Origin: Monoglobus pectinilyticus
GTDB lineage: Bacteria > Bacillota > Clostridia > Monoglobales > Monoglobaceae
DNA: 64,000 bases
Assembly: GCF_002874775.1 (NCBI RefSeq)
Contig: NZ_CP020991.1
Span: forward strand, 1,950,014 to 2,014,013
Direction of reading: 5' to 3'
Shown here: positions 1 through 8,329 of the stretch, one piece after another
How positions within the stretch are numbered: position 1 is the stretch's first letter
Layout: each line of letters starts with the position of its first letter
Program-made: the position numbers and the translations under genes
Notes under the pieces: generated by a model
What the model saw: only the letters and a program-made list of their open reading frames with translations
The model's database searches: none
Told to the model about the DNA's origin: nothing

Positions 1-2
1 GA

Positions 3-3000
3 CTGAAGTTTGTTGCTCCCGGAGACGGAACATGGACAGTATATGCTTTACCAGGAAGCGGAAAGACTTTCTATATGGGAAATGCCGAGTCAAGCGTTAG
101 TCTTCCGGGAACCAATGTTGCTGTAAAACAAGATATAGCCGTTGAAAAGGGTAAAACATATTATGCAACAGTTGCCGGCTCAAAAGGAAACTTCCTCGGT
201 TCTAAGTTTACAGCAGCGGTTGAAGGTGAAGACGCTGTAGAAGTATATTTGACAGCTACTTGGGATTTCCAGAAAAACAATGGTTTTACGCAGGTTGTAA
301 ACGCTGGAGAATCATATGATTATACAGTGAAAGATTCAGAGAATGCAGGCAAGACCATGACAATAAAAGCTGACACCGGAAAATTCGGCGGCTCAGACCA
401 TGGCGATTGGATAGCAGTAAACCCAGAGGTTACTCTTACTGTTCCGGTTGTTAACGGAAGCGTTATAACTATGGGCGACACATATTATGGAACTGAGCAG
501 TACACGATAAACGGTGAAACATTTACAGGCGGTAATAAGTCGTATACTTATTATGGTTTAGAGAAAACAATTGATATTGTTTTGAAAGTTGGAGGATTTT
601 ATCGTTCTGTTTCAATTGTTTCACCTAAGTATCCGTCAACAGAAATACCAACGGCTAAGCCATCGATGGAAATAAATGGTATGATTACAGGATTGACAGC
701 TGCTGACAGTTCTGCCGAAGGAATTAAACTCATTGGAAAAATGGGCGGCGAGCTGGTTGCTTTAGATATTAAAGACGGAAAGTTTACTACAACTCTTCAA
801 GCGGGCAAGAGTATTGATGTTACCGGTATTTTAGGCGGAAGCAGCGCATATACAATTCCTGCTGACACGAAAATAACATCTGATAATGCTGCGCCAACTA
901 TAAACGCGGTTGCAGTTGTTGCTGAACCGGCAGCGGGAAGCAGAACATACAACTTTGGGGACGGCAGCATAGTTCCGCAGTCAACTGCAATTGGATTTGA
1001 TACCTTAGTAGCTCCTGACGGACTGCTTACTTTCAGAAGCGTTAAGTTCCATGATACTCAGCATGGCGTTCAGCAGAGCGCAGGCGCAATGACAGTAGAG
1101 ATTCCTGTTGCTGAAGGCAGCTCTGCAATCGTATTTAAAGGCTGTGCTTATGCTTCAGCAACAATTACAGCTTCTACTGAGGGAGTGGCTCCTGCTTCGG
1201 CTTCATTAAAGACCGCTAACGATGGGGATTCAATTGAGTTTAACTATAGCGGTGAGGCTAAAACATTAGTATTTACTATTGACAGCGGTTCAATATATGT
1301 TCATGGCTTATCTGTTACAACAAAAGACGCTTCAGAACCTACCGCAACACCTAACTTAAATAAGACGGTTACATTTAGTTTAGGAGAGACGGTTGCAGAG
1401 GGTGATGTTCCGGCGGCTGTTGAAATGGCGGCAGGTGCAGAGGTTGAAATTCCTGTAAACAGAACTGTTTATCTTGAAGGCAAGACATTAACAGGTTGGA
1501 CTGACGGAACAACAACTGTTGATGTTGGTTCAAAGTATACGGTTCAGGATGATGTGACATTAACACCTGTATTTGCTGATAATACAGCGTCTCTGTCAGG
1601 AACGGTTGTGTATGATTTCCAGAGACAGAACGGAACACCTACAGTTCAGTGGCAGGGTGTTAGTAATTTCTTAGTATATCAAGCAGTAAGCGGATCCGAC
1701 AAAATAGATGTGAAATTCGTAGTTGATACTACAAGCGGAAAGTTTGCTAATGGAAATTGGACAGATTGGGCACAGGTTAATACAGGAACTAAATTTACGG
1801 TTCCTGTAGTTGAGAATAGTGTTGTAACCGTTAATAGTATTTACTCAGAAGAGGGAACATACACGATTAATGGAGTAACAAAGACAGGTTCAAACCAGAG
1901 TGAAACAATGCTGGCGGCAGGAACGTGTGATATAGTTGCAGGAAGTCCAAGCGGAAGCTACTGGAAATCTGTTACTGTAACATATCCTGAATCTACAAAT
2001 CCTACAGCAACACCTGGAGCAACAGATGACCCTGACGCAACGGTATCCCCTGAGCCAAGTATAACTCCTGAGCCGAGCGCAACTCCGGCTTCAAATAAGA
2101 CTGTTACCTTTAGTTTGGGAGATACAGGAGCGGAAGGAGATGCACCGGACGCCATTGAAGAAGCGGTTGGTACAGAGGTTGAAATTCCTGTTAACAGAAC
2201 AGTTTATCTTGAGGGCAAAACATTGACAGGCTGGACTGACGGAACAGATACTTTTGATATTGGTTCAAAGTATACGGTACAGGACGATGTGACATTAACA
2301 CCTGTATTTGCTGAAAACACAGAAGCTCTGTCAGGAACGGTTGTATACGATTTCCAGAGACAAAATGGAGCACCTACAGTTCAGTGGCAGGGTGTTAATA
2401 AGTTTTTGGTATATCAAGCTGTAAATGGTTCAGCTAAAATTGATGTGAAGTTCGCTGTTGATACAACAAACGGAAAGTTTGCTAATGCAAGCTGGACAGA
2501 TTGGGCACAGGTTAATACAGGAACTAAGTTTACGGTTCCTGTAGCTGAGAATAGTGTTGTAACAGTTAACAATATTTACTCAGAAGAGGGAACATACACT
2601 ATTAATGGAGTAACAAAGACCGGTTCAAACCAAAGTGAAACAGTGACGGCGGCAGGAACATGCGATATAGTTGCAGGCAATCCAAGCGGGAATTATTGGA
2701 GATCAATTACAGTAACATATCCTGAATCTTTAAGCCCAACAGAAGCTCCAACAGAAGCTCCGACCAATCCACCGGTTGAACCAATAAATTTCACACTTGA
2801 TTTAACTGATATACCTGTAGGTAATATAGCTAACGGAGAGACAGTTGCCGGTTTAAAGGCCGGGCTAGGAACTGCAGCAGAAGGCGATATATCTGTAGCT
2901 GAGGTTAATGGTGAAAAAGTTATTGAAGTGAAAGACGCAGCAGCAGGACAGAATAGTGTAACTTGGGAGGCTCCGAGCAATATTACTACAGGAGTTATCA

Positions 3001-3410
3001 CAATAACAACTGAATTTACTGCTATAAATGAGAGCTCTGCGGCTGATATTAATTTCAATAGGGTAAATGGAAAGAATTTTGCTTATTTCCAAACCAAATT
3101 TGGAAGCACAAAATCAAAATTTTATTTAAATGCCGGAAACAAAGATGATAAACTAAAACTGACAAAAGATAAAAAATATAAGTTAGTATCTGTATTTGAT
3201 TATAATACAAATAATGTAACGATAACACTTTCCGAAGGGGATAATGTTTTGGCGAGTCATGACAGTGACACGGTCTCTGCGTTTACTGACCTTGCTGCAC
3301 AGGGAGCGATTTCAAATATCATGATTTGTCAAACCGGAAACGGTTATACTGCCGGTACTGTTTCAGCTGACTTATATATAAATTCATTTACTGTTAGTCA
3401 GGAATTGTAG
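3..3410 (+). CDS. Large modular secreted protein, 3' part (5' end outside window)
   Basis: The reading frame is open to the left edge; the first in-frame ATG at 75 is internal, because 24 sensible residues precede it. About 1135 residues are visible. Counting from that ATG: a beta-rich module to about residue 55; a module starting TATWDFQKNNG (about 61-195); a YNFGDGSIVP module (about 290-420); two near-identical 212-residue units (429-640 and 674-885) joined by a Pro/Thr/Glu-rich linker; and a C-terminal LamG-like beta-sandwich domain (about 900-1111). Each unit contains a GKTLTGWTDGT stretch resembling Listeria-Bacteroides repeats, followed by another copy of the WDFQ/YDFQ module. No catalytic domain is seen in the visible part; one may lie upstream. 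The linkers resemble those of the rhamnogalacturonan lyase at 34187, so a role in extracellular pectin or plant cell wall binding is inferred. A terminator follows. Confidence 0.8.
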   Translation: MKFVAPGDGTWTVYALPGSGKTFYMGNAESSVSLPGTNVAVKQDIAVEKGKTYYATVAGSKGNFLGSKFTAAVEGEDAVEVYLTATWDFQKNNGFTQVVNAGESYDYTVKDSENAGKTMTIKADTGKFGGSDHGDWIAVNPEVTLTVPVVNGSVITMGDTYYGTEQYTINGETFTGGNKSYTYYGLEKTIDIVLKVGGFYRSVSIVSPKYPSTEIPTAKPSMEINGMITGLTAADSSAEGIKLIGKMGGELVALDIKDGKFTTTLQAGKSIDVTGILGGSSAYTIPADTKITSDNAAPTINAVAVVAEPAAGSRTYNFGDGSIVPQSTAIGFDTLVAPDGLLTFRSVKFHDTQHGVQQSAGAMTVEIPVAEGSSAIVFKGCAYASATITASTEGVAPASASLKTANDGDSIEFNYSGEAKTLVFTIDSGSIYVHGLSVTTKDASEPTATPNLNKTVTFSLGETVAEGDVPAAVEMAAGAEVEIPVNRTVYLEGKTLTGWTDGTTTVDVGSKYTVQDDVTLTPVFADNTASLSGTVVYDFQRQNGTPTVQWQGVSNFLVYQAVSGSDKIDVKFVVDTTSGKFANGNWTDWAQVNTGTKFTVPVVENSVVTVNSIYSEEGTYTINGVTKTGSNQSETMLAAGTCDIVAGSPSGSYWKSVTVTYPESTNPTATPGATDDPDATVSPEPSITPEPSATPASNKTVTFSLGDTGAEGDAPDAIEEAVGTEVEIPVNRTVYLEGKTLTGWTDGTDTFDIGSKYTVQDDVTLTPVFAENTEALSGTVVYDFQRQNGAPTVQWQGVNKFLVYQAVNGSAKIDVKFAVDTTNGKFANASWTDWAQVNTGTKFTVPVAENSVVTVNNIYSEEGTYTINGVTKTGSNQSETVTAAGTCDIVAGNPSGNYWRSITVTYPESLSPTEAPTEAPTNPPVEPINFTLDLTDIPVGNIANGETVAGLKAGLGTAAEGDISVAEVNGEKVIEVKDAAAGQNSVTWEAPSNITTGVITITTEFTAINESSAADINFNRVNGKNFAYFQTKFGSTKSKFYLNAGNKDDKLKLTKDKKYKLVSVFDYNTNNVTITLSEGDNVLASHDSDTVSAFTDLAAQGAISNIMICQTGNGYTAGTVSADLYINSFTVSQEL
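1359..1994 (+). repeat. Intragenic 636-bp repeat, copy 1
   Basis: This copy encodes 212 residues from NKTVTFSLGE to VTVTYPES. It matches the copy at 2094-2729 almost residue for residue and has exactly the same length, which indicates a recent in-frame duplication of two modules. Confidence 0.9.
2094..2729 (+). repeat. Intragenic 636-bp repeat, copy 2
   Basis: Second copy of the 212-residue unit, NKTVTFSLGD to ITVTYPES. It is separated from copy 1 by a 33-residue linker rich in Pro, Thr, Ser and Glu. Confidence 0.9.
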
Positions 3411-3483
3411 TTTTTGTCGTTTGTTTTAAATAAAAAATATTTATAATAGAATAATTTATATGATATTAGCTATTATAATAAGT

Positions 3484-3519
3484 AAACCGTCAGAACTTTT
3501 ATAGTTCTGACGGTTTTTT
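3484..3519 (+). terminator. Rho-independent terminator of the modular secreted protein
   Basis: A perfect 14-bp stem (AAACCGTCAGAACT with its complement 3503-3516), a 5-nt loop and a T run, 74 bases after the stop codon. Confidence 0.9.
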
Positions 3520-3552
3520 ATTTGTGTTGCTTAATAACAGAAACGGAAGAAG

Positions 3553-3631
3553 GTTAAGGTGTAGGCGGACTGTCCAAATCTCTATGGATCACATCCGTTT
3601 TACAAGCGGAGTCACGCCTTCAATTCTTAAC
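3553..3631. other. Candidate structured element of about 79 nt
   Basis: The ends pair (GTTAAG 3553-3558 with CTTAAC 3626-3631; AGGCGGAC with GTC-A-CGCCT), enclosing a further 7-bp hairpin TCCGTTT/AAGCGGA (3595-3611) and a weak TCC/GGA hairpin. This branched fold is more GC-rich than its surroundings. No tRNA or known riboswitch consensus was recognised. It may be a small RNA, or part of the larger element that follows. Confidence 0.3.
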
Positions 3632-3684
3632 ATACAACATTTGTAATAAATAATTAAATAATTATTTTCTTATGTACGGCATTT

Positions 3685-4025
3685 AAAGTGAATATCGGTA
3701 GGGGGTGCTTGTGCACACCTCGTTAGGTGACTGCCATATCACGCGGAGCGTGAACATACATAAAAAAGTTTTTTAGAATCCAATTTAATTAAAAACTTTA
3801 CCACGGCTGCGCGTCTTACGCGGCAGATTTCATCTGTATTGCGTATTCAAATTATTATTTGCGCATTCATATTATTTACATTGCAGGCTAATCTAAACAA
3901 GTCACTTCTTTGTATTACCCCATCCTTCAGGTGGGGGCATAGACATTGTAGGCAATGACAAAACAAGATAACATGTATAACACACTTTTTTAAGAAGAGT
4001 GTGGCCACACCTACCGATGCTTACA
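3685..4025. other. Candidate large structured RNA or mobile-element relic with paired ends
   Basis: ATCGGTAGG at 3694-3702 is the reverse complement of CCTACCGAT at 4010-4018, and with G-U pairs the match extends to about 14 of 20 positions. Between the ends lie four GC-rich hairpins: CACCT/AGGTG (about 3716-3729), CACGC/GCGTG (about 3740-3752), CTGCGCG/CGCGGCAG (about 3807-3825) and CCCCA-T-CC/GGTGGGG (about 3918-3936). The last resembles right-end hairpins seen in IS200/IS605-type elements, but no tnpA or tnpB reading frame is present. No coding region was found here. Whether this is an RNA gene, a MITE or a decayed insertion cannot be decided from the sequence alone. Confidence 0.4.
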
Positions 4026-4144
4026 AAACTACATTTTATATACTTTTTATTATCCCATAACTTGATTTATTACTTAAAATTGTAAGAATATAATGTTAAA
4101 TATTTACAATGATTATAAAAAGTATATATGATTTTTGCGCATTA

Positions 4145-4173
4145 TTGACAAGATGAATTCACTGTGTTATATT
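4145..4173 (+). promoter_or_regulatory. Sigma-A type promoter of the TIM44-like/SPFH pair
   Basis: TTGACA, 17-nt spacer, TATATT, 64 bases before the ATG at 4237. Confidence 0.7.
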
Positions 4174-4236
4174 GTATTAAGAGAAACAGATTATGCTTTA
4201 TTATTTAGATATTTCGAGTTTTAAAGGAGAAATATA

Positions 4237-5223
4237 ATGAAAAAACGAATTTCTCAGGTGTATAAAGTTTGTATATTTCTTATTGTTGTATTAATGTGTG
4301 TCTGCACCGTGGCATATGCTGTCTCAACATATATTGATGAGGGAAATACAAGCTATAGTTATCGTCTTGTTCCAACGGGAGTTGGCAACCAAAACGATTA
4401 TTCGAGCGGCTCTGGCGGTTATGGAGGAGGATACAGCGGCTCCTCGGATTACGGCGGATACAGTGGAGGTTACGGCGGTTACATGCGTTATGGAGGTTAT
4501 GGCGGCAATTTTGGCAACATTTCGTTTATATCAATTGGAATTGTAATATTATTAATTATATGTATTATATCGATTATAAAAAATAATAGCTATGATGCTA
4601 ATACCGGCAATATTGCCGCCCCGTCGGCGCCTAGAGGCGGGTATGTTAAACCATCTGTAAACCCATCGGTTGAGATTCAGCGGACGGATACTAATTTTTC
4701 TGAGGAGGCATTTCTTGCATGGGCCCGCGAAGTATTTATAACTTTGAATGTCGCTTGGACTAAACAGGATTGGAAAATGATAAGACCATTTGAGTCTGAG
4801 CAGCTCTTTAGAGAGCATTCTCAGCAATTGGATGAATATATCCGCAACGGCACTGTTAATTATTTGGAACGTGTTGCTGTAAAAGACAGCTTTATCAATA
4901 AAGTTTATCGTGATCAAAGTTATGAATATGTAGAGGTAAAAATGCTTACAAATATGATAGACTATGTTAAAGAAACGGCAACCGGAAAAATTATTGCCGG
5001 CAATACAACACATTTATGGGAAATGATTCATACTTTGACTTTTATGCGGACAATTGGAACAAAAACATCTGAGCACCCTGAATCTTTGAGTGTTACCAAT
5101 TGCCCTAATTGCGGAGCGCCTACAGAAATAACCTCCGCTGGGGAATGTCCTTATTGCAAGTCAATTGTCACATCAGGAACTTTTAATTGGGTACTTTGTA
5201 AATTTATTGGTGAAAATCTATAA
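4237..5223 (+). CDS. TIM44-like domain membrane protein with C-terminal zinc ribbon
   Basis: 328 residues; AAAGGAG lies 7 bases before the ATG. There is an N-terminal hydrophobic segment (about 10-30, signal or anchor), a Gly/Tyr/Ser-rich low-complexity region (about 55-93), a transmembrane helix (about 95-113), then a TIM44-like domain (about 150-275; FSEEAFLAWAREVF opens it, and TGKIIAG falls near its end). The C-terminus has a CPNC...CPYC zinc ribbon (about 292-310). In the family this domain is a lipid- or protein-binding cone fold, and its exact bacterial function is not established. The gene is 15 bases ahead of an SPFH protein that also ends in zinc ribbons, so the two probably form one membrane-associated unit. 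There is no sign of an enzyme active site. Confidence 0.75.
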   Translation: MKKRISQVYKVCIFLIVVLMCVCTVAYAVSTYIDEGNTSYSYRLVPTGVGNQNDYSSGSGGYGGGYSGSSDYGGYSGGYGGYMRYGGYGGNFGNISFISIGIVILLIICIISIIKNNSYDANTGNIAAPSAPRGGYVKPSVNPSVEIQRTDTNFSEEAFLAWAREVFITLNVAWTKQDWKMIRPFESEQLFREHSQQLDEYIRNGTVNYLERVAVKDSFINKVYRDQSYEYVEVKMLTNMIDYVKETATGKIIAGNTTHLWEMIHTLTFMRTIGTKTSEHPESLSVTNCPNCGAPTEITSAGECPYCKSIVTSGTFNWVLCKFIGENL

Positions 5224-5238
5224 AAAGGAGATATAGTA

Positions 5239-6489
5239 ATGGGACTTATTAAAGCTTTTTCAGGAGCTTTTCGTTCAGAGCTTGCTGATCAATGGAAAGA
5301 ATATTTTGTTTGTGACAGTATGGCTCAGGAGACGCTGCTGCAGTTAGGACGAAAACGAATTAACACAACCAACTATCAATCCAGCAATACTAAAGGCAGT
5401 GAACATATAATAACTCAAGACAGCCTGCTGGTAGTAAATGAAGGTCAGGCAATGATTGTGACAGAGCAAGGGAAAATAATTGATTTTACCTGTGAAGCTG
5501 GAGCTTATACTTTTGATAGTAAATCAGAGCCATCAATGCTGAATGGTAATTTTTCTGAAGGTCTAAGAGAATCGTTTCGAAAAGTTGGCAAGAGGTTTAC
5601 TTTTGGCGGCGATACAGGAAACGACCAGCGCGTCTACTATATTAACACAAAAGAGATATTAGGAAATAAATACGGAACTGCACAGCCAATGGCCTATGAT
5701 GACCCATATTATAAAACGGTGTTATATATTCGCTATTATGGTATGTTTACATTTAAAATTACTGACCCGTTAGTGTTTTATAACAGCATTGCCGGAAACG
5801 TCAGTGACACTTATAACAGCGAACAACTTTTAGAACAATGCAGAAGTGAATTTCTGACAGCGTTGGATACGTCAGTTAATAAGCTGTCCGGTCAAGGTGT
5901 GAAGTTCAGTGAGATTCCCTCGCACCAAATGGAATTATCTGATTTTATGAGTAATATATTAGATTCCCCATGGAAACAGGGGCGCGGCATGGAGATTATC
6001 TCGGTGGGGATTGAAAAAATCACTCCGGATGACAAATCACGCGCTAGAATTGAGGAGTTTGACACTGCCGTGATGCTTGGAAACACTCAAGGTGCTATTC
6101 AGGGGCGTATGACTGCGGCACAGTCAGCTATGTTCGAAAATATGGGAAAACAGTCCGGCGGCGTTAATGGCGGTGATATAACCGGCGCTGTGGTTGGAAT
6201 GATGGGTATGAATATGATGAATACAATGATGCCTAACAGACAAACCGCTGATTCTGATAATAAACAGCCTGAAATACCTGTAGTTGATTCTAAAATGTCT
6301 GATGATGGCTGGGTATGTAAATGCGGAACCAAAAACCATGGAAAATTTTGTATAGAATGCGGAGCAAAGAGACCGTTTTATAAATGCGGCAATTGTGGAT
6401 GGGAATCCTCAGAACTAAGCAGTTTGCCGAAATTCTGTCCGGAATGTGGTTTTCCGTTTGGTGAAAAAACTTCTGTGAAGAGTGATTAA
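5239..6489 (+). CDS. SPFH domain protein with double zinc ribbon (virion core protein-like)
   Basis: 416 residues; GGAG precedes the ATG. The SPFH/band-7-like body (about 40-290) is of the type annotated as YdjI or 'virion core protein, lumpy skin disease virus' in Firmicutes. A Gly/Met-rich linker follows (about 300-335, MMGMNMMNTMM), then two zinc ribbons, CKCG...CIECG and CGNCG...CPECG (about 355-405). SPFH proteins assemble on membranes as scaffolds. The shared zinc-ribbon tails of this protein and the preceding TIM44-like protein suggest they act together, possibly in envelope stress. A strong terminator follows 15 bases after the stop. Confidence 0.8.
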   Translation: MGLIKAFSGAFRSELADQWKEYFVCDSMAQETLLQLGRKRINTTNYQSSNTKGSEHIITQDSLLVVNEGQAMIVTEQGKIIDFTCEAGAYTFDSKSEPSMLNGNFSEGLRESFRKVGKRFTFGGDTGNDQRVYYINTKEILGNKYGTAQPMAYDDPYYKTVLYIRYYGMFTFKITDPLVFYNSIAGNVSDTYNSEQLLEQCRSEFLTALDTSVNKLSGQGVKFSEIPSHQMELSDFMSNILDSPWKQGRGMEIISVGIEKITPDDKSRARIEEFDTAVMLGNTQGAIQGRMTAAQSAMFENMGKQSGGVNGGDITGAVVGMMGMNMMNTMMPNRQTADSDNKQPEIPVVDSKMSDDGWVCKCGTKNHGKFCIECGAKRPFYKCGNCGWESSELSSLPKFCPECGFPFGEKTSVKSD

Positions 6490-6504
6490 TTGTTCAAGTT
6501 ATTT

Positions 6505-6528
6505 GAGGCAGCGCAGCTGCCTCTTTTT
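6505..6528 (+). terminator. Rho-independent terminator after the SPFH gene
   Basis: GAGGCAGC / GCTGCCTC stem with a 3-nt loop, followed by TTTTT. Confidence 0.9.
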
Positions 6529-6794
6529 ATGTCTAATTTTAGTTAGCCGTGCATAGAATAATAATATATAAATTTTAAAATTGTTAGATTACAAGGTTTT
6601 TTTATTATATTATCAGTTATGTTATTTTTGCACGTCGTTAAGTTCGGAACGGAATAACTAGTTTAATATCGTTGAAATTTAATTTATCTCAGCTTAAAAT
6701 GTTACAAAATTATTGCTGATAAAAATTTGAAATAATTAATAGTTTTCGTTTTTATGCTAGTTATGCAATTTTTTAAAATATTATATTTTAAAGT
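6529..6794. other. AT-rich gap without a recognised gene
   Basis: Stop codons are frequent in all frames and no RNA gene or repeat was recognised. The stretch lies between the SPFH terminator and the promoter of the next gene. Confidence 0.6.
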
Positions 6795-6823
6795 TTGCTT
6801 ATAAAACAAAATAAGTGTATTAT
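6795..6823 (+). promoter_or_regulatory. Candidate promoter of the small conserved protein
   Basis: TTGCTT, 17-nt spacer, TATTAT, 62 bases before the ATG at 6886. Confidence 0.5.
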
Positions 6824-6885
6824 TCTGATTTGCGGCAAAATATAAAATCAAATGAGAAATAGTTTGGAGAGTGAGTGAGAGAACA

Positions 6886-7251
6886 ATGGAAAGTGAAGCG
6901 TTTGAAGAACCTATAATGAAAGATCAAAATAAGTTGTTTAATATTATAAAAAAGAAAGTTAATATTTATAATTCAACTGATTGTATAAAATGTTTGTTTG
7001 AGGGTTTTCTAAAATGTCATTATGAGACAAAATTTCACGGCAGACCGGTGACTGTAGAATATTCAATGACGATAGATAATAATAAATATCTTCCATATGG
7101 AATAAAAGCGCTGATGCTGGACAAGGACTTGGAGATAGTCGATGAATTTGCAGCCAGAAAGAGATTTGCCACTGTGAGCGAATGTATTGTACAAATGGAA
7201 ATGATGGCAAAAGATAGAGTTTTGCCTAATGATTTAAAATATATTATATAG
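6886..7251 (+). CDS. Small conserved protein, possibly DUF6514-like
   Basis: 121 residues from ATG 6886. A GTG at 6871 in the same frame touches GGAGA directly, leaving no room for initiation, so the ATG is preferred. The protein is soluble, mixed alpha/beta, without signal or membrane segment. The C-terminal half (PYGIKALMLDKDLEIVDEF, then a helix and LPNDLKYII) resembles the pattern of the small clostridial DUF6514 family. That is a recollection of the pattern, not a search result. The function is unknown. Confidence 0.55.
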   Translation: MESEAFEEPIMKDQNKLFNIIKKKVNIYNSTDCIKCLFEGFLKCHYETKFHGRPVTVEYSMTIDNNKYLPYGIKALMLDKDLEIVDEFAARKRFATVSECIVQMEMMAKDRVLPNDLKYII

Positions 7252-7301
7252 TTTGCTTATTTAATATTGTTATAGTATAGGTTATGTATTCTAAAGTAAT
7301 A

Positions 7302-7330
7302 TTGACAACAACAGCTTATTGTTTTATAAT
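7302..7330 (+). promoter_or_regulatory. Strong promoter of the signal peptidase gene
   Basis: Consensus TTGACA, 17-nt spacer, TATAAT. A 6-bp GC hairpin (GCCGCC/GGCGGC, 7348-7363) sits in the leader 35 bases before the start codon. Confidence 0.8.
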
Positions 7331-7397
7331 TATATCTACAATAATGAGCCGCCGGCGGGCGGCAATAATCCAATATTGAATTTTGGAGTGCGAAAAT

Positions 7398-7994
7398 ATG
7401 AAACTTAATGATGCTAATACTGTTGCCGCAAGTAATGGTGTTCATAAAGATATAAATAAGAAAAATAATCCGGCATTTAAATGGGCGTTTATTATAATTG
7501 GCGCCGTTGTTGTGGTTATGTTAGCTATGTTTTTCATTAAAACTTTTGTTATATCAGTTGTTACGGTTTCAGGAACCAGTATGGAACCGGCAATTCGGGA
7601 AGGGGAAAGCTGGCTGATTAATAAAACAAATCAAAACTATCAGAAAAATGATATAATAACATTTTATTCTAATGAAGACAGAAAAAATGCTGTTGTCTCA
7701 AGAATTATCGCTGTTGAAGGAGATACGGTTTATATAGATTTTAATTCCGGAGATATTTATGTAAATAATGAAATGATTGACGAGCCATATGTTAGCGAAA
7801 AGACTAAAACCGGAGGAAAGTATATAACTTCCTTGATAGAAGACGGAAAATATGGCGCCGGAACTCCTATTGTTGTTGAAAAAGATCATGTCTTTGTGAT
7901 GGGGGATAATAGGAACAACAGCCGTGACAGCCGGGAATTCGGACCTATATCTACTTCCTCTGTTTTTGGAATTATTTTTAAAAAAATAAAATAA
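7398..7994 (+). CDS. lepB: Signal peptidase I family protein with substituted general-base lysine
   Basis: 198 residues from ATG 7398; GGAG lies 9 bases upstream, while the in-frame TTG at 7383 overlaps that site. One N-terminal transmembrane helix (about 29-55) places the catalytic domain outside the membrane. Box B, VSGTSMEPAI, carries the nucleophile Ser61; box E, GDNRNNSRDSREFGPI, is intact. In box D, where type I signal peptidases read (V/I)KR(V/I)IG.PGD with a catalytic Lys, this protein reads VVSRIIAVEGD, so Ser101 occupies the Lys position. It could use another base, have altered specificity, or be inactive. It is monocistronic, just upstream of the exopolysaccharide locus, and ends in a nested terminator hairpin. 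Confidence 0.85.
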   Translation: MKLNDANTVAASNGVHKDINKKNNPAFKWAFIIIGAVVVVMLAMFFIKTFVISVVTVSGTSMEPAIREGESWLINKTNQNYQKNDIITFYSNEDRKNAVVSRIIAVEGDTVYIDFNSGDIYVNNEMIDEPYVSEKTKTGGKYITSLIEDGKYGAGTPIVVEKDHVFVMGDNRNNSRDSREFGPISTSSVFGIIFKKIK

Positions 7995-8075
7995 AAAGAG
8001 CCATATTTGAACCAACCTCCTAATCGTTAGATTTTTGGTCTAACTTTTGGGGGGCATATCAATTTGGCTCTTTTT
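7993..8075 (+). repeat. Terminator stem enclosing an IS150-end-like palindrome (copy A)
   Basis: An outer stem AAAAAGAGCCA (7993-8003) pairs with TGGCTCTTTTT (8065-8075), giving a terminator. Its loop holds TGA...GTTAGA, a 7-nt turn, then TCTAACTTTTGGGGGGC and ATATCA (core 8008-8061). The 3' half matches the right-end inverted repeat style of IS150-group elements (TCTAACTTTTGGGGTGC), and the 5' half is a degenerate complement. Three related copies lie at 27287, 38203 and 59838. Confidence 0.75.
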
Positions 8076-8237
8076 GTTATCTAAAATTACAGCAATATGA
8101 TGTCAAAAAAATGTTTACTGCATATAATATTAAGCGGTATTATAAGTTTAGTGTTTCATATTAATGGATAAATTGGTAAAAATTGTTTGATTTTTTTAAT
8201 TAAATAAAATTATTTTATTAATATATTACGAAAAATC

Positions 8238-8266
8238 TTGTATTTATTCTAGAATTGTGTTATTAT
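8238..8266 (+). promoter_or_regulatory. Candidate promoter of the exopolysaccharide locus
   Basis: TTGTAT, 17-nt spacer, TATTAT, 63 bases before the sugar transferase ATG. Confidence 0.5.
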
Positions 8267-8329
8267 AAACCTATATGGGACGGGATTTGTATAAAATTGG
8301 TAAGCCACGAACTTTTAGGGGGAAACGTA

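Noticed and set aside
3553-3631. tRNA gene
   Set aside because: The 79-nt branched fold lacks the GGTTCGAATCC T-arm motif and a proper anticodon arm.
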